Below are positions 1 to 6,564 of a stretch of 6,606 nucleotides of DNA, in pieces. Made by a program: the position numbers and the translations under genes. The notes under the pieces are model-generated. The model searched no databases, was not told the DNA's origin, and saw nothing but the letters and a program-made list of their open reading frames with translations. Positions within the stretch are counted from its first letter, which is position 1. Every line of letters starts with the position of its first letter. Source of the stretch: an uncultured Veillonella sp. (GTDB lineage Bacteria > Bacillota > Negativicutes > Veillonellales > Veillonellaceae); assembly GCA_900757715.1 (NCBI GenBank), contig CAAEOZ010000086.1, forward strand, positions 1 through 6,606, read 5' to 3'.

Positions 1-190
1 CTATTTATGTCTAGTTTCATACGGCACACCATTCATAGAATAATTAGAATTAACCTGCATGATGCAAATTCTCTCTATTTTTCTTTTTTATCGACAAGCA
101 TCTAATAATGTTCCACATTTTCTGCCAGAAATAATACTTTTTGTCCCAAAAGCAAATAAGACTTGCTACTCTGAAAAGATTTTCTTATAT

Positions 191-1897
191 TTATTCTGCT
201 TTTTCCAACATAACATTTAGTTCATCACTTTTCCCTATCAAATCATCATATCTCCCTAAATCTGCAACCACTCCCTCCTTCAGTACAACGATCTGATCCA
301 CTTTGCTCAATATCTCTTTCTTATGTGTTATCACTATCACTGTTTTGTCTTTTAGCCGAGTATCAAGCAGTCCGTTTATCTGCTGTTCTGAATAAGCATC
401 TGTGTTTGAAGTAGCTTCATCAAATATAATAATCGGCTTGTCATGCACCAATGCCCTTGCAAGGGCTATTTTCTGCTTTTGCCCGCCGGAGAGCATTGCC
501 CCATTCTGTCCTACCACATGATCTAAGGAAACCTCTTTTATAAAATCTTCAAGTCCGCTGTCCTTGCAGGCAGCTTCTATCACCGTATCATCTATTTGTT
601 TATACAGACAGATATTATTCCTTATTGTGTCATTGAATAAATAGATTTGTTGGCTCACAACGGATACCATATTTCGGTATTCTGGCAATGGCAGCTCTGA
701 AATATTTTCTGCTCCCAACAGTATTTCACCACTTGTCGGCTCATACATTCTCGTAAGAAGATTGATGATTGTCGTCTTTCCCGAACCATTGCGCCCAATT
801 ATAGCTGTCTTGCTGGATTTTGCAAATAATATATCAATATTCTTCAAAATGCACTTATCCCTTTCATACGCAAAAGAAACCTTCTGCAATCTCAAATCAT
901 TTGGACATAGATCCGTTTTCTTTCCATTATCCGTTTCTTCTTCCAATTCCATAAACGCATAATATCTTTTTGTTGACGGAATAATCCCTGATAACAGGTA
1001 TCCTATATTTAGGATTGCAGAAATCGGTCCGGTAACATAAGCACTATATGTAATGAAAGCGAACACACTACCTACTGAAAGTTTCATATCAAACACTAAA
1101 TTTGCGCCCAGTATATATAACAATGTAGAAAGAAACTGTACCATGATACTATCTATTATCGTATTCCACTGCCCTAACATATTCATCTGCTTTTGTTTCT
1201 CTATAATATTGTTCTGGTTAAGTACAAACTCCTCATGCTTTTTATCCAAGATATTAAACAGCTTGACTTCTCGTACCCCTCCAACAGTATCTCCAAACCA
1301 TTTTGCGTACTCCTGATTCCTTTTTATGAACTCGTCCATAATCTGTTTTTGCTTTTTTGCAAAGTATTTCATTACCACACACTTAATAGGTATAAACAGA
1401 AGAACCAGTACCGTCATTCTGAAATCTATTATGAATAAACCTATTATGCCGCCTGTCATGCTAAACGCCTGCGTAATTACGAAAAAAACACTGCTGTCAG
1501 CAATAGATGTCATCTGGTTAATATCCGTGTTGATATTATTCAAAGTCTCCGCATAGTTTGTGTTATTGAAATAGTTTACCCGCAGCTTCATAAGATGTGA
1601 AAAAGACTGTTCCGAAAGAAAATATTGTATCTTTGCTGAAATATCTACACGTTTCTTTTCCTTGACTATATCTATGAGGGAATTTATAGTGTAGATTACC
1701 ATAGACACCAAGACCAGCTCTATCAATAATTTCTTATTTCCGCCAATAAAGCCATCGTCCATGATTCGCCTGCTGATCAGCGGAACGCATAGATTTAACC
1801 CGGTAGAAACAAGCAGACAACCGACAATTACAACTATTGTTTTTTTGTATCTGCCTAGTAACAGAAGTAATCTTTTTACAGCCTCTTTGTTATCCAT
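191..1897 (-). CDS. ABC exporter with fused permease and ATPase domains
   Basis: This 568-residue half-transporter would work as a homodimer to export the finished peptide. About six membrane segments are visible in residues 20-305, roughly 20-40, 59-77, 133-157, 160-177, 249-268 and 277-300. The ATPase domain follows, with Walker A GRNGSGKT (368-375), the Q-loop at Q416/Q417, the signature LSGGQ (469-473), Walker B IIIFDE (489-494) with catalytic E494, and the switch H525. All ATPase motifs are intact. There is no N-terminal C39 peptidase domain such as bacteriocin exporters with built-in leader cleavage have, which fits the separate S8 protease in the operon. Its ATG lies inside the end of the protease gene (the shared ATGGATAA), with GGAGG 6 nt upstream, so the two are translationally coupled. 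It may also give self-protection by pumping out the product, since no immunity gene is seen. Substrate identity is inferred from context. Confidence 0.93.
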   Translation of the reverse strand: MDNKEAVKRLLLLLGRYKKTIVVIVGCLLVSTGLNLCVPLISRRIMDDGFIGGNKKLLIELVLVSMVIYTINSLIDIVKEKKRVDISAKIQYFLSEQSFSHLMKLRVNYFNNTNYAETLNNINTDINQMTSIADSSVFFVITQAFSMTGGIIGLFIIDFRMTVLVLLFIPIKCVVMKYFAKKQKQIMDEFIKRNQEYAKWFGDTVGGVREVKLFNILDKKHEEFVLNQNNIIEKQKQMNMLGQWNTIIDSIMVQFLSTLLYILGANLVFDMKLSVGSVFAFITYSAYVTGPISAILNIGYLLSGIIPSTKRYYAFMELEEETDNGKKTDLCPNDLRLQKVSFAYERDKCILKNIDILFAKSSKTAIIGRNGSGKTTIINLLTRMYEPTSGEILLGAENISELPLPEYRNMVSVVSQQIYLFNDTIRNNICLYKQIDDTVIEAACKDSGLEDFIKEVSLDHVVGQNGAMLSGGQKQKIALARALVHDKPIIIFDEATSNTDAYSEQQINGLLDTRLKDKTVIVITHKKEILSKVDQIVVLKEGVVADLGRYDDLIGKSDELNVMLEKAE

Positions 1898-3326
1898 CTT
1901 CTTCCTCCGTCAGTTTCGCTTCTATAATATGATATATTTTCTCAACATCTTTTCTGTCAATCAGTCCAGATATTTTTTTCTCAATCTTTTCTCCTTCAAA
2001 AGAAAACCGGACAATATTTATATCTCCCTCATTGCAAAGACTGATCTGTACATCACAATCAGGATATACTTTCAAATATTTATCCTGTTCTTCCACCGGA
2101 ATGCACCATATGACCAAATCACTCTGTTTATAAAAAGTCTGGCTCTCTATAAAATTTTTCCAAGCATCAATATCTGATACTGGCTCCGGCATATATTCTA
2201 ATGCATATAATACACACTCCGGCTCCATTCCTATTGTATATGCGTTATAACCACCATTAGCAAATGCCCTCTTTAGTTCTGTGAGTATATAGAACTTGTC
2301 TATTACATCTTCCACTGCCAGTATCACTACCGGAACTTCAAGACCATTTCCCTGATAATGATTATGCTTAATTTGCCGTTGCCTTGTTTCCTTGCTCCAA
2401 ATGAACCCCTGAACATCTATATTATGAATATCCTCATGACCAAGATATATTAAGTTCTTATTCCTTATATCCAAATTTTCTAATTCTGCCATAGAATAAG
2501 CTATTACAGTATCTATTTTCCCCTGTATTTCATCATACACCCCTGTAACTGTTTCAAAATAATACTCTGCCCTGCTCATAGTTCCTCTGCCCGATATATA
2601 CGCCCTGTAAATCCAGTCCGGCTCATAACTATCCACTGTCATTTCAATATGGCTTTGCTCTTTAGCATATCTCTTTAATTTTACTATATCGAGAGTTTTG
2701 TCATTGCTTAGTTTATTTGCAATCAATGCACATATATAAGGAGCTGCATAGCTGTTACTCGGTGAAGTTTTGTGTTCCTTATTTTCTAACATAATTATAT
2801 GTTCTGAAATTGTAACTGTATCTATCCCTAAATGTATATAATCTTTGGAATAGGATAGAGGACTTTCCACATTTGCAACACCTATAACATTAGTAAAACT
2901 TGCCGGGAAAGTAAAATATCCTATATTCGATATAGCCGCAACAAATACCAGTCCTTTATATGTATACCTATTAATTAGTTTTTTTAAAATATCTTTTTCT
3001 TTAAAATGTGTAGTCCCCAAACTAAGATTGACAATTTTTATATTATTTTTGCAACACCATTCTAAAGCAGGCTCTAGCTTTTCAACCCCACCTGTTCCGT
3101 TCTGATTAAGAATGCGAATACTGTTAAACACAGCATCAGGACAATACTTTTCTATTATTATAGCACATATTGTACCATGAAGAAAATCACTAGCTTTCGA
3201 CATCGAGCGTTCTTCAATAAAATCATTATTTTCATCCACTTCAAACCGATTTCTAATTTTTTTCCTATCCAATAGCTTTTCATTTAATCCGCTATCTATT
3301 ACAGCAATTTGAATTTCAAGACTCAT
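1890..3326 (-). CDS. Cytoplasmic S8 subtilisin-like protease with TIGR04066-like C-terminal domain
   Basis: This 478-residue protein is the likely leader or core-releasing protease of the pathway. The first 205 or so residues are a compact S8 domain with all key residues: D11 in VIDSG, H50 in HGT, the NLSLG strand at 100-104, the oxyanion N134 and the nucleophile S192 in SNSYAAP. The domain begins almost at residue 1, so there is no signal peptide and no prodomain, unlike secreted subtilisins. It should act inside the cell without autoprocessing. Residues from about 270 to the end align with the TIGR04066-type protein encoded upstream, with shared VPVV, KF, GY, IG, C and PE positions. The start is supported by AGAGGTG a few bases upstream. 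A gap of about 120 bp without a gene precedes it, and its stop overlaps the exporter start by 8 nt. Specificity for the precursor is inferred from context; the cut site is unknown. Confidence 0.88.
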   Translation of the reverse strand: MSLEIQIAVIDSGLNEKLLDRKKIRNRFEVDENNDFIEERSMSKASDFLHGTICAIIIEKYCPDAVFNSIRILNQNGTGGVEKLEPALEWCCKNNIKIVNLSLGTTHFKEKDILKKLINRYTYKGLVFVAAISNIGYFTFPASFTNVIGVANVESPLSYSKDYIHLGIDTVTISEHIIMLENKEHKTSPSNSYAAPYICALIANKLSNDKTLDIVKLKRYAKEQSHIEMTVDSYEPDWIYRAYISGRGTMSRAEYYFETVTGVYDEIQGKIDTVIAYSMAELENLDIRNKNLIYLGHEDIHNIDVQGFIWSKETRQRQIKHNHYQGNGLEVPVVILAVEDVIDKFYILTELKRAFANGGYNAYTIGMEPECVLYALEYMPEPVSDIDAWKNFIESQTFYKQSDLVIWCIPVEEQDKYLKVYPDCDVQISLCNEGDINIVRFSFEGEKIEKKISGLIDRKDVEKIYHIIEAKLTEEEDG

Positions 3327-3449
3327 ACCGCACCTCTACAAATAAAAGGACATAAATCTCAATCAACCTACTTTTTGATAGAAGATAAACGCCCTTATTA
3401 CATACTATTGACTATAAAATAACAGATTCCGTTTTAGTCTTAAAACTCC

Positions 3450-3722
3450 TTAATCATCTTTCTTTTGAAGTACCTCACAAATAATGTTTGTGACATTATC
3501 TAGTGTATTAAATTTCCCCTCTTGTATATATGAGGACGGAATCTGCAAATTAAATTCTTTCTCAACAGCATACAAATAAGCAACTACATCTCCCGGCAAT
3601 AATCCCATTTTACTACCAAAGAAATTATCAGTGCAATAACTATCCTGAATCTTGCTTTCATCTTTCTGAAATAAATCAAAAAAAACTTTTTTGACTTTAG
3701 CCCTTATATTTTCAGCATCCAC
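3450..3722 (-). CDS. Acyl-carrier-related protein of the peptide maturation system
   Basis: This 90-residue protein has the outline of a small acyl carrier protein: a first helix at about 4-20, the FFGSKMGLLPGDVVAY region at helix two (A48, Y49, L50), AVEKEFNLQIP at 52-62 and a last helix at about 73-86. Aligning VEKEF with the usual ALEEEF of carrier proteins puts P43 where the phosphopantetheine serine of the DSL motif belongs and L42 in place of the aspartate. The nearby S37 sits in a different context, GSKMG. The protein therefore probably cannot carry an acyl group by the normal route. It fits my memory of a family named peptide maturation system acyl carrier-related protein. A protein-protein docking role, for example bringing the maturase and accessory proteins together, is inferred. 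It starts with GTG and is encoded 17 nt after the preceding gene, so it belongs to the same operon. Confidence 0.8.
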   Translation of the reverse strand: MDAENIRAKVKKVFFDLFQKDESKIQDSYCTDNFFGSKMGLLPGDVVAYLYAVEKEFNLQIPSSYIQEGKFNTLDNVTNIICEVLQKKDD

Positions 3723-3729
3723 ATTCTTC

Positions 3730-3738
3730 TCCTCCCTT
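3730..3738 (-). promoter_or_regulatory. Ribosome binding site supporting a GTG start
   Basis: AAGGGAGGA on the minus strand places GGAGG 8 nt before GTG at 3722-3720. No in-frame ATG fits the start of the carrier-like protein, so this site decides for GTG. A GTG start may lower its translation relative to its neighbours. Confidence 0.8.
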
Positions 3739-3739
3739 C

Positions 3740-4846
3740 TTAACTTACAGTTCCAAAATCACTTTCACTCAGTTTATTTACAATATAACTATACATCTCT
3801 AAAGCACTTGTAACGTTCAACGAGTTGTAAATTGGGATTTCAGTATCTCTCTTTAAATCCTCTATCCTTTTATCCACCAAGTCTGCACCTGTTGTTATAA
3901 AAGACAATTTCTTTTCTTCTTTGCTCCTTGCTACATCAAAATGTTTGTTTGCCATGTTAAAGCAATCAACCTGCATATCTAACTTATATTTTGATGATGT
4001 CTGTATCATTTTAAGGAAACCGGAATCATAACCTTCATATGGAACACACATGATAGCTGTATCTGGTCTAACGGCATTTGCAATCTCAAAGGCAGTTATG
4101 CCAAAATTATTTGTAATTGTTTCATTGAATACCATTGTGGCTCCCGGCACACCAATAATAAAAATATCGGGCTTTTCCTGTAGTTCAATGCTTTTACAAA
4201 TTCGATTGAACCATACAATCTTGTCAGCTTCACTCAATTGATTTGCGTACATAAATTCAGGTATTGCATGAAAACCAAATAACTCACAATATTCTTTTGT
4301 TCCAATCTGGCTAACTTTATATCCTTCTTCCTGCAGAAATTTTCTCAGCCCTAATTGCACATCAAATTTATTAGTATTTTCAATAACACTGGCTACAAAG
4401 ACCACTGGAACGGATAATGGTATAATTTCATGCTCAAATAATTTATCTGTATCCATTCTCCGATTTGTAAGAACAACACATTTTACGTTCTTTTTTTTAC
4501 ACGTTTCTTCTGCTTCTTTCTTCTGTTGCTGAGAAATATTATATAAAAAAATAACATTTTTCCCACATTCTGCTGCAAGTTTTACTTGTGGCATTATAAA
4601 TGTATCAAAATCACTAGATGACTCACATACTAACAAATCATCAAAATTTATTTCACTTATTTTCTTATCTGAGATAACAATCCCTGTATTTTCTCCTCCA
4701 TATGCATATGCAGCATCTTTTCCTTGTAATCCATAACCAATTGGAGACACGCAAGCCACAATTTCATGGTTTAACAACAACTCTCTATTTCGTACAAGAG
4801 AAGCACATTCTGCATTATAAGGGAAAATTATAGCTTTCCTTTTCAT
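3740..4846 (-). CDS. Peptide maturation system protein, TIGR04066 type
   Basis: This is a 368-residue soluble protein with no signal peptide or membrane segment. It matches my recollection of the clostridial TIGR04066 peptide-maturation family, which accompanies CcpM-type maturases and whose biochemical role I do not know. Visible features are an N-terminal region with hydrophobic strands (residues 4-10, 98-102); a central strand-loop-helix at about 146-175 (VPVVFVASV, then ENTNKF, then a helix) reminiscent of a P-loop that kept the lysine (K160) but lost the glycines and Ser/Thr; a conserved-looking GVPGATM at 232-238; and PYEGYD at 269-274. The central and C-terminal parts align with the C-terminal domain of the S8 protease two genes downstream. 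The next gene starts 17 nt after the stop, so translation is probably coupled. A substrate-presenting or scaffold role is my inference only. Confidence 0.78.
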   Translation of the reverse strand: MKRKAIIFPYNAECASLVRNRELLLNHEIVACVSPIGYGLQGKDAAYAYGGENTGIVISDKKISEINFDDLLVCESSSDFDTFIMPQVKLAAECGKNVIFLYNISQQQKKEAEETCKKKNVKCVVLTNRRMDTDKLFEHEIIPLSVPVVFVASVIENTNKFDVQLGLRKFLQEEGYKVSQIGTKEYCELFGFHAIPEFMYANQLSEADKIVWFNRICKSIELQEKPDIFIIGVPGATMVFNETITNNFGITAFEIANAVRPDTAIMCVPYEGYDSGFLKMIQTSSKYKLDMQVDCFNMANKHFDVARSKEEKKLSFITTGADLVDKRIEDLKRDTEIPIYNSLNVTSALEMYSYIVNKLSESDFGTVS

Positions 4847-4850
4847 AATA

Positions 4851-4857
4851 TCTCCTT
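4851..4857 (-). promoter_or_regulatory. Ribosome binding site that sets the start of the TIGR04066-type gene
   Basis: AAGGAGA on the minus strand sits in the 13-nt gap after the maturase stop, 4 nt from the ATG at 4846. It selects that ATG over the in-frame ATG at 4885, which lies inside the maturase gene, would add 13 residues reading through its stop region, and has no comparable site. Confidence 0.8.
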
Positions 4858-4859
4858 CT

Positions 4860-6269
4860 CTAAACAAACAATTTTTCCTTATCAAAATTACATCCTAAAT
4901 CTCTCATAACACAATAATCTCTCATCATGTTATCTATGTGACCACGAATTAATGCACAGTTTTGTAACTTTTTTTCAGCAGACAGTTCTTCCAAATTATC
5001 TGCTTGAACTGCACAAGCAGAACAAAACCTAAATGCCCAACATTGCTTGCATTCTTTTTCAGTTAATTTTCCAATATTCAATAAAGCTCTAGCTTTATCA
5101 ATATCAAAACCTGTATCTATATGTCCCATTCTTACTGCCTTTGACGCTTCGCTCACTCGTTCACAAGGATATAAGTTTCCTTCTACATCAACAAATAGTC
5201 TCTGTATACCTGGTACACATGGTCCAGAATGATGATCTCTTTTTATTGTTAAAGAAGATGGCATTTTTGTTTTATCATGTATTTCCTTCAAACTATGAAA
5301 ACCATGTGAAACAAGTTTTGATACGCTTCCATTCTCCAATCTTCCTAATTTTTGAAGATACATTTTAAATATTTCATAACTAAATTTTTCCCTATACTCT
5401 TCATCTGTTGCCACTTCATCCTTACGATAATATTCAGAAATAAGATTTGCCTGTATATAAAAGTCTTTAACTGTTTTATAATCAGAAAAGAAATTACTAG
5501 TACAATCAAAATCTGTAGTCGGATCTATAACAGCATTAATATGTACTCTTTCCATATAATCTGGATACTGTGTTTGTATTTTTTCAAGAATTTGCATTAC
5601 TACACTAAATGTACCAGCACCATTTGCAGCAAATACTCTATTTTTATCATGAGCCTGTCGATCTCCATCTAAACTCACCGTTAAGCTAAACTCATTATCA
5701 TATAGAAATTTCAAAACTTCATCTGTTATAAGTGTTGTATTTGAAGTTATATTAAACATCAATTCTTTACCTATGCTCTTTTTCTTTGCATACTTAACAC
5801 ATTCCTTTATCAAATCTAATTCAAGTAATGGTTCTCCACCGTAAAATCCAAGAGAAACCCTATCACGATCTATAGAATGATCAAAAAGAAAATCAATTGC
5901 CTTAAATGCAATTTCCTTACTCATTCTCTTACTACTATGGACACGATTATCATAACTACCAGAATAAGCACAATATTTACAACGCAAATTGCACCCCTGT
6001 GTGACTTGTAACGCAATTGTACCTATACAACGCTCCAAAGAATATTCCAATGTAGAATCCATCGGATGCACCATTTCAAAATCTGCTCTATCTTTTAAAT
6101 ATCCTCTATCTCTTAATTTTTCTATAGCTGGTGTGATCTCTTTATATCCACTTTGCATATATTTCTCAAGTTCAAAATACAAATCCTCTTTAAGATTTAT
6201 AATTACATTTGTATTTGCATCAAACATATACCTCTTCCCACCAGCAGTAAATGTATGAAAAACCGGCAT
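4860..6269 (-). CDS. ccpM: Radical SAM/SPASM Cys-rich peptide maturase, CcpM type
   Basis: This 469-residue enzyme is the probable modifying catalyst of the precursor, acting in the cytoplasm. Residues 1 to about 65 resemble the winged-helix RRE segment at the start of related Cys-rich peptide maturases and should bind the leader. The radical SAM core follows, with the cluster motif C93-x3-C97-x2-C100 and the SAM-binding GGEP at 144-147. The C-terminal SPASM region has C351, C369, then C407-x2-C410-x5-C416-x2-C419 and C438, as needed for two auxiliary iron-sulfur clusters. Enzymes with this layout make thioether links from cysteine in ranthipeptides and sactipeptides; the exact chemistry here is inferred. 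The start is supported by GGAGG 7 nt upstream. The gene is read after the precursor hairpin and is followed 13 nt later by the TIGR04066-type gene. Other possible chemistries include epimerisation. Radical SAM/SPASM identity is near certain; the CcpM name is from memory of the family. Confidence 0.92.
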   Translation of the reverse strand: MPVFHTFTAGGKRYMFDANTNVIINLKEDLYFELEKYMQSGYKEITPAIEKLRDRGYLKDRADFEMVHPMDSTLEYSLERCIGTIALQVTQGCNLRCKYCAYSGSYDNRVHSSKRMSKEIAFKAIDFLFDHSIDRDRVSLGFYGGEPLLELDLIKECVKYAKKKSIGKELMFNITSNTTLITDEVLKFLYDNEFSLTVSLDGDRQAHDKNRVFAANGAGTFSVVMQILEKIQTQYPDYMERVHINAVIDPTTDFDCTSNFFSDYKTVKDFYIQANLISEYYRKDEVATDEEYREKFSYEIFKMYLQKLGRLENGSVSKLVSHGFHSLKEIHDKTKMPSSLTIKRDHHSGPCVPGIQRLFVDVEGNLYPCERVSEASKAVRMGHIDTGFDIDKARALLNIGKLTEKECKQCWAFRFCSACAVQADNLEELSAEKKLQNCALIRGHIDNMMRDYCVMRDLGCNFDKEKLFV

Positions 6270-6295
6270 ACTATTTCCTCCCTAATTATTAAACA

Positions 6296-6330
6296 GGCAT
6301 GACAATATGCCCAAAGCATATTGTCATACC
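6296..6330 (-). terminator. Long hairpin between precursor and maturase genes (attenuator or leaky terminator)
   Basis: As transcribed, GGTATGACAATATGC (6330-6316) pairs with GCATATTGTCATGCC (6310-6296) across the loop TTTGG. This makes a 15-bp stem with a single G-U wobble. It lies 25 nt after the precursor stop and before the maturase ribosome binding site. The following tract is TGTTTAATAATT, only a weak U-run, so partial rather than full termination is expected. It could also protect the upstream mRNA from 3' decay. Either role would raise the precursor level relative to the enzymes encoded downstream. Confidence 0.7.
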
Positions 6331-6355
6331 CATCTTCCGCTGCATTGCTATGTTC

Positions 6356-6538
6356 TTACACCATACGAATTGCTACAAAGTCCATGTAAAATTGGGTGTA
6401 TCTAGCCTGAAACAAAGCTGCTGAATTATTTGTCTGTCCAGTGCTACAAGAGCAAGTTCCATAACAACTGCAACTGCAACTGCAATATGCCTCCAATGTT
6501 TCCTGCATAACATCGCTACGCTTTACCAACTTCTTCAT
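6356..6538 (-). CDS. Cys-rich RiPP precursor peptide, CLI_3235 bacteriocin family
   Basis: This 60-residue peptide is the likely substrate of the cassette. Residues 1-18 (MKKLVKRSDVMQETLEAY) look like a short charged leader of the type a maturase would recognise, ending just before the first cysteine. Residues 19-31 hold all six cysteines (C19, C21, C23, C25, C29, C31), alternating mostly with serine and broken by Tyr-Gly-Thr. Residues 32-60 form a cysteine-free tail rich in aromatics (F43, Y47, F50, Y51, F54). There is no Sec signal peptide and no Gly-Gly processing site. The leader resembles, from memory, clostridial precursors named CLI_3235 family; the call also rests on being first in an operon with a radical SAM maturase, protease and exporter. 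Thioether links from the cysteines are the expected modification for such systems, but the sequence does not show the acceptor residues. The mature boundaries and the bioactivity are unknown. Confidence 0.88.
   Translation of the reverse strand: MKKLVKRSDVMQETLEAYCSCSCSCYGTCSCSTGQTNNSAALFQARYTQFYMDFVAIRMV
6467..6484 (-). repeat. Three tandem TGCAGT hexamers encoding Cys-Ser units
   Basis: On the minus strand, codons 19-24 of the precursor are three perfect copies of TGCAGT, followed by TGT for C25. Each unit encodes Cys-Ser in frame. The copies are identical at the nucleotide level, while the later cysteines use varied codons (TGT, TGC). That points to recent expansion or to a slippage-prone tract rather than to constraint on the protein alone. 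Gain or loss of one unit would add or remove one modifiable cysteine without a frameshift. Confidence 0.8.
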
Positions 6539-6542
6539 ATTC

Positions 6543-6553
6543 TCACCTCCTTT
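6543..6553 (-). promoter_or_regulatory. Strong ribosome binding site of the precursor gene
   Basis: The minus strand reads AAAGGAGGTGA, a near-perfect anti-16S match, with GGAGG 7 nt before the ATG at 6538. It is the strongest such site in the window, which suits a structural peptide that must be made in excess over its modifying enzymes. It supports this ATG as the start. Confidence 0.85.
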
Positions 6554-6564
6554 CAGCGCATAAT

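Noticed and set aside
107..167. Two short inverted repeats (107-119 and 151-167) as terminators of the operon
   Set aside because: Each has only a 5-bp AT-rich stem and a poor U-tract. Neither is convincing; the true terminator may lie left of the window.
3408..3436. Plus-strand TTGACT with GTTTTA 17 nt later as a promoter
   Set aside because: The -10 match is poor and nothing on the plus strand would be transcribed except antisense RNA; chance in AT-rich DNA is the simpler reading.
3327..3449. A hidden second precursor gene in the gap before the protease
   Set aside because: The minus strand has only ATG-stop and a five-codon frame, with no cysteine-rich reading frame and no ribosome binding site other than that of the protease.
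4847..4885. Upstream in-frame ATG at 4885 as start of the TIGR04066-type gene
   Set aside because: It lies inside the maturase gene and would add 13 residues encoded across its stop region. The ATG at 4846 has AAGGAGA at good spacing and gives a typical MKRKAIIFPY strand start.
762..6258. Plus-strand open frames of 60-140 codons throughout
   Set aside because: They lie antisense to long genes with intact motifs, have biased compositions rich in Phe, Ser and Ile typical of shadow frames, and show no ribosome binding sites or recognisable domains.
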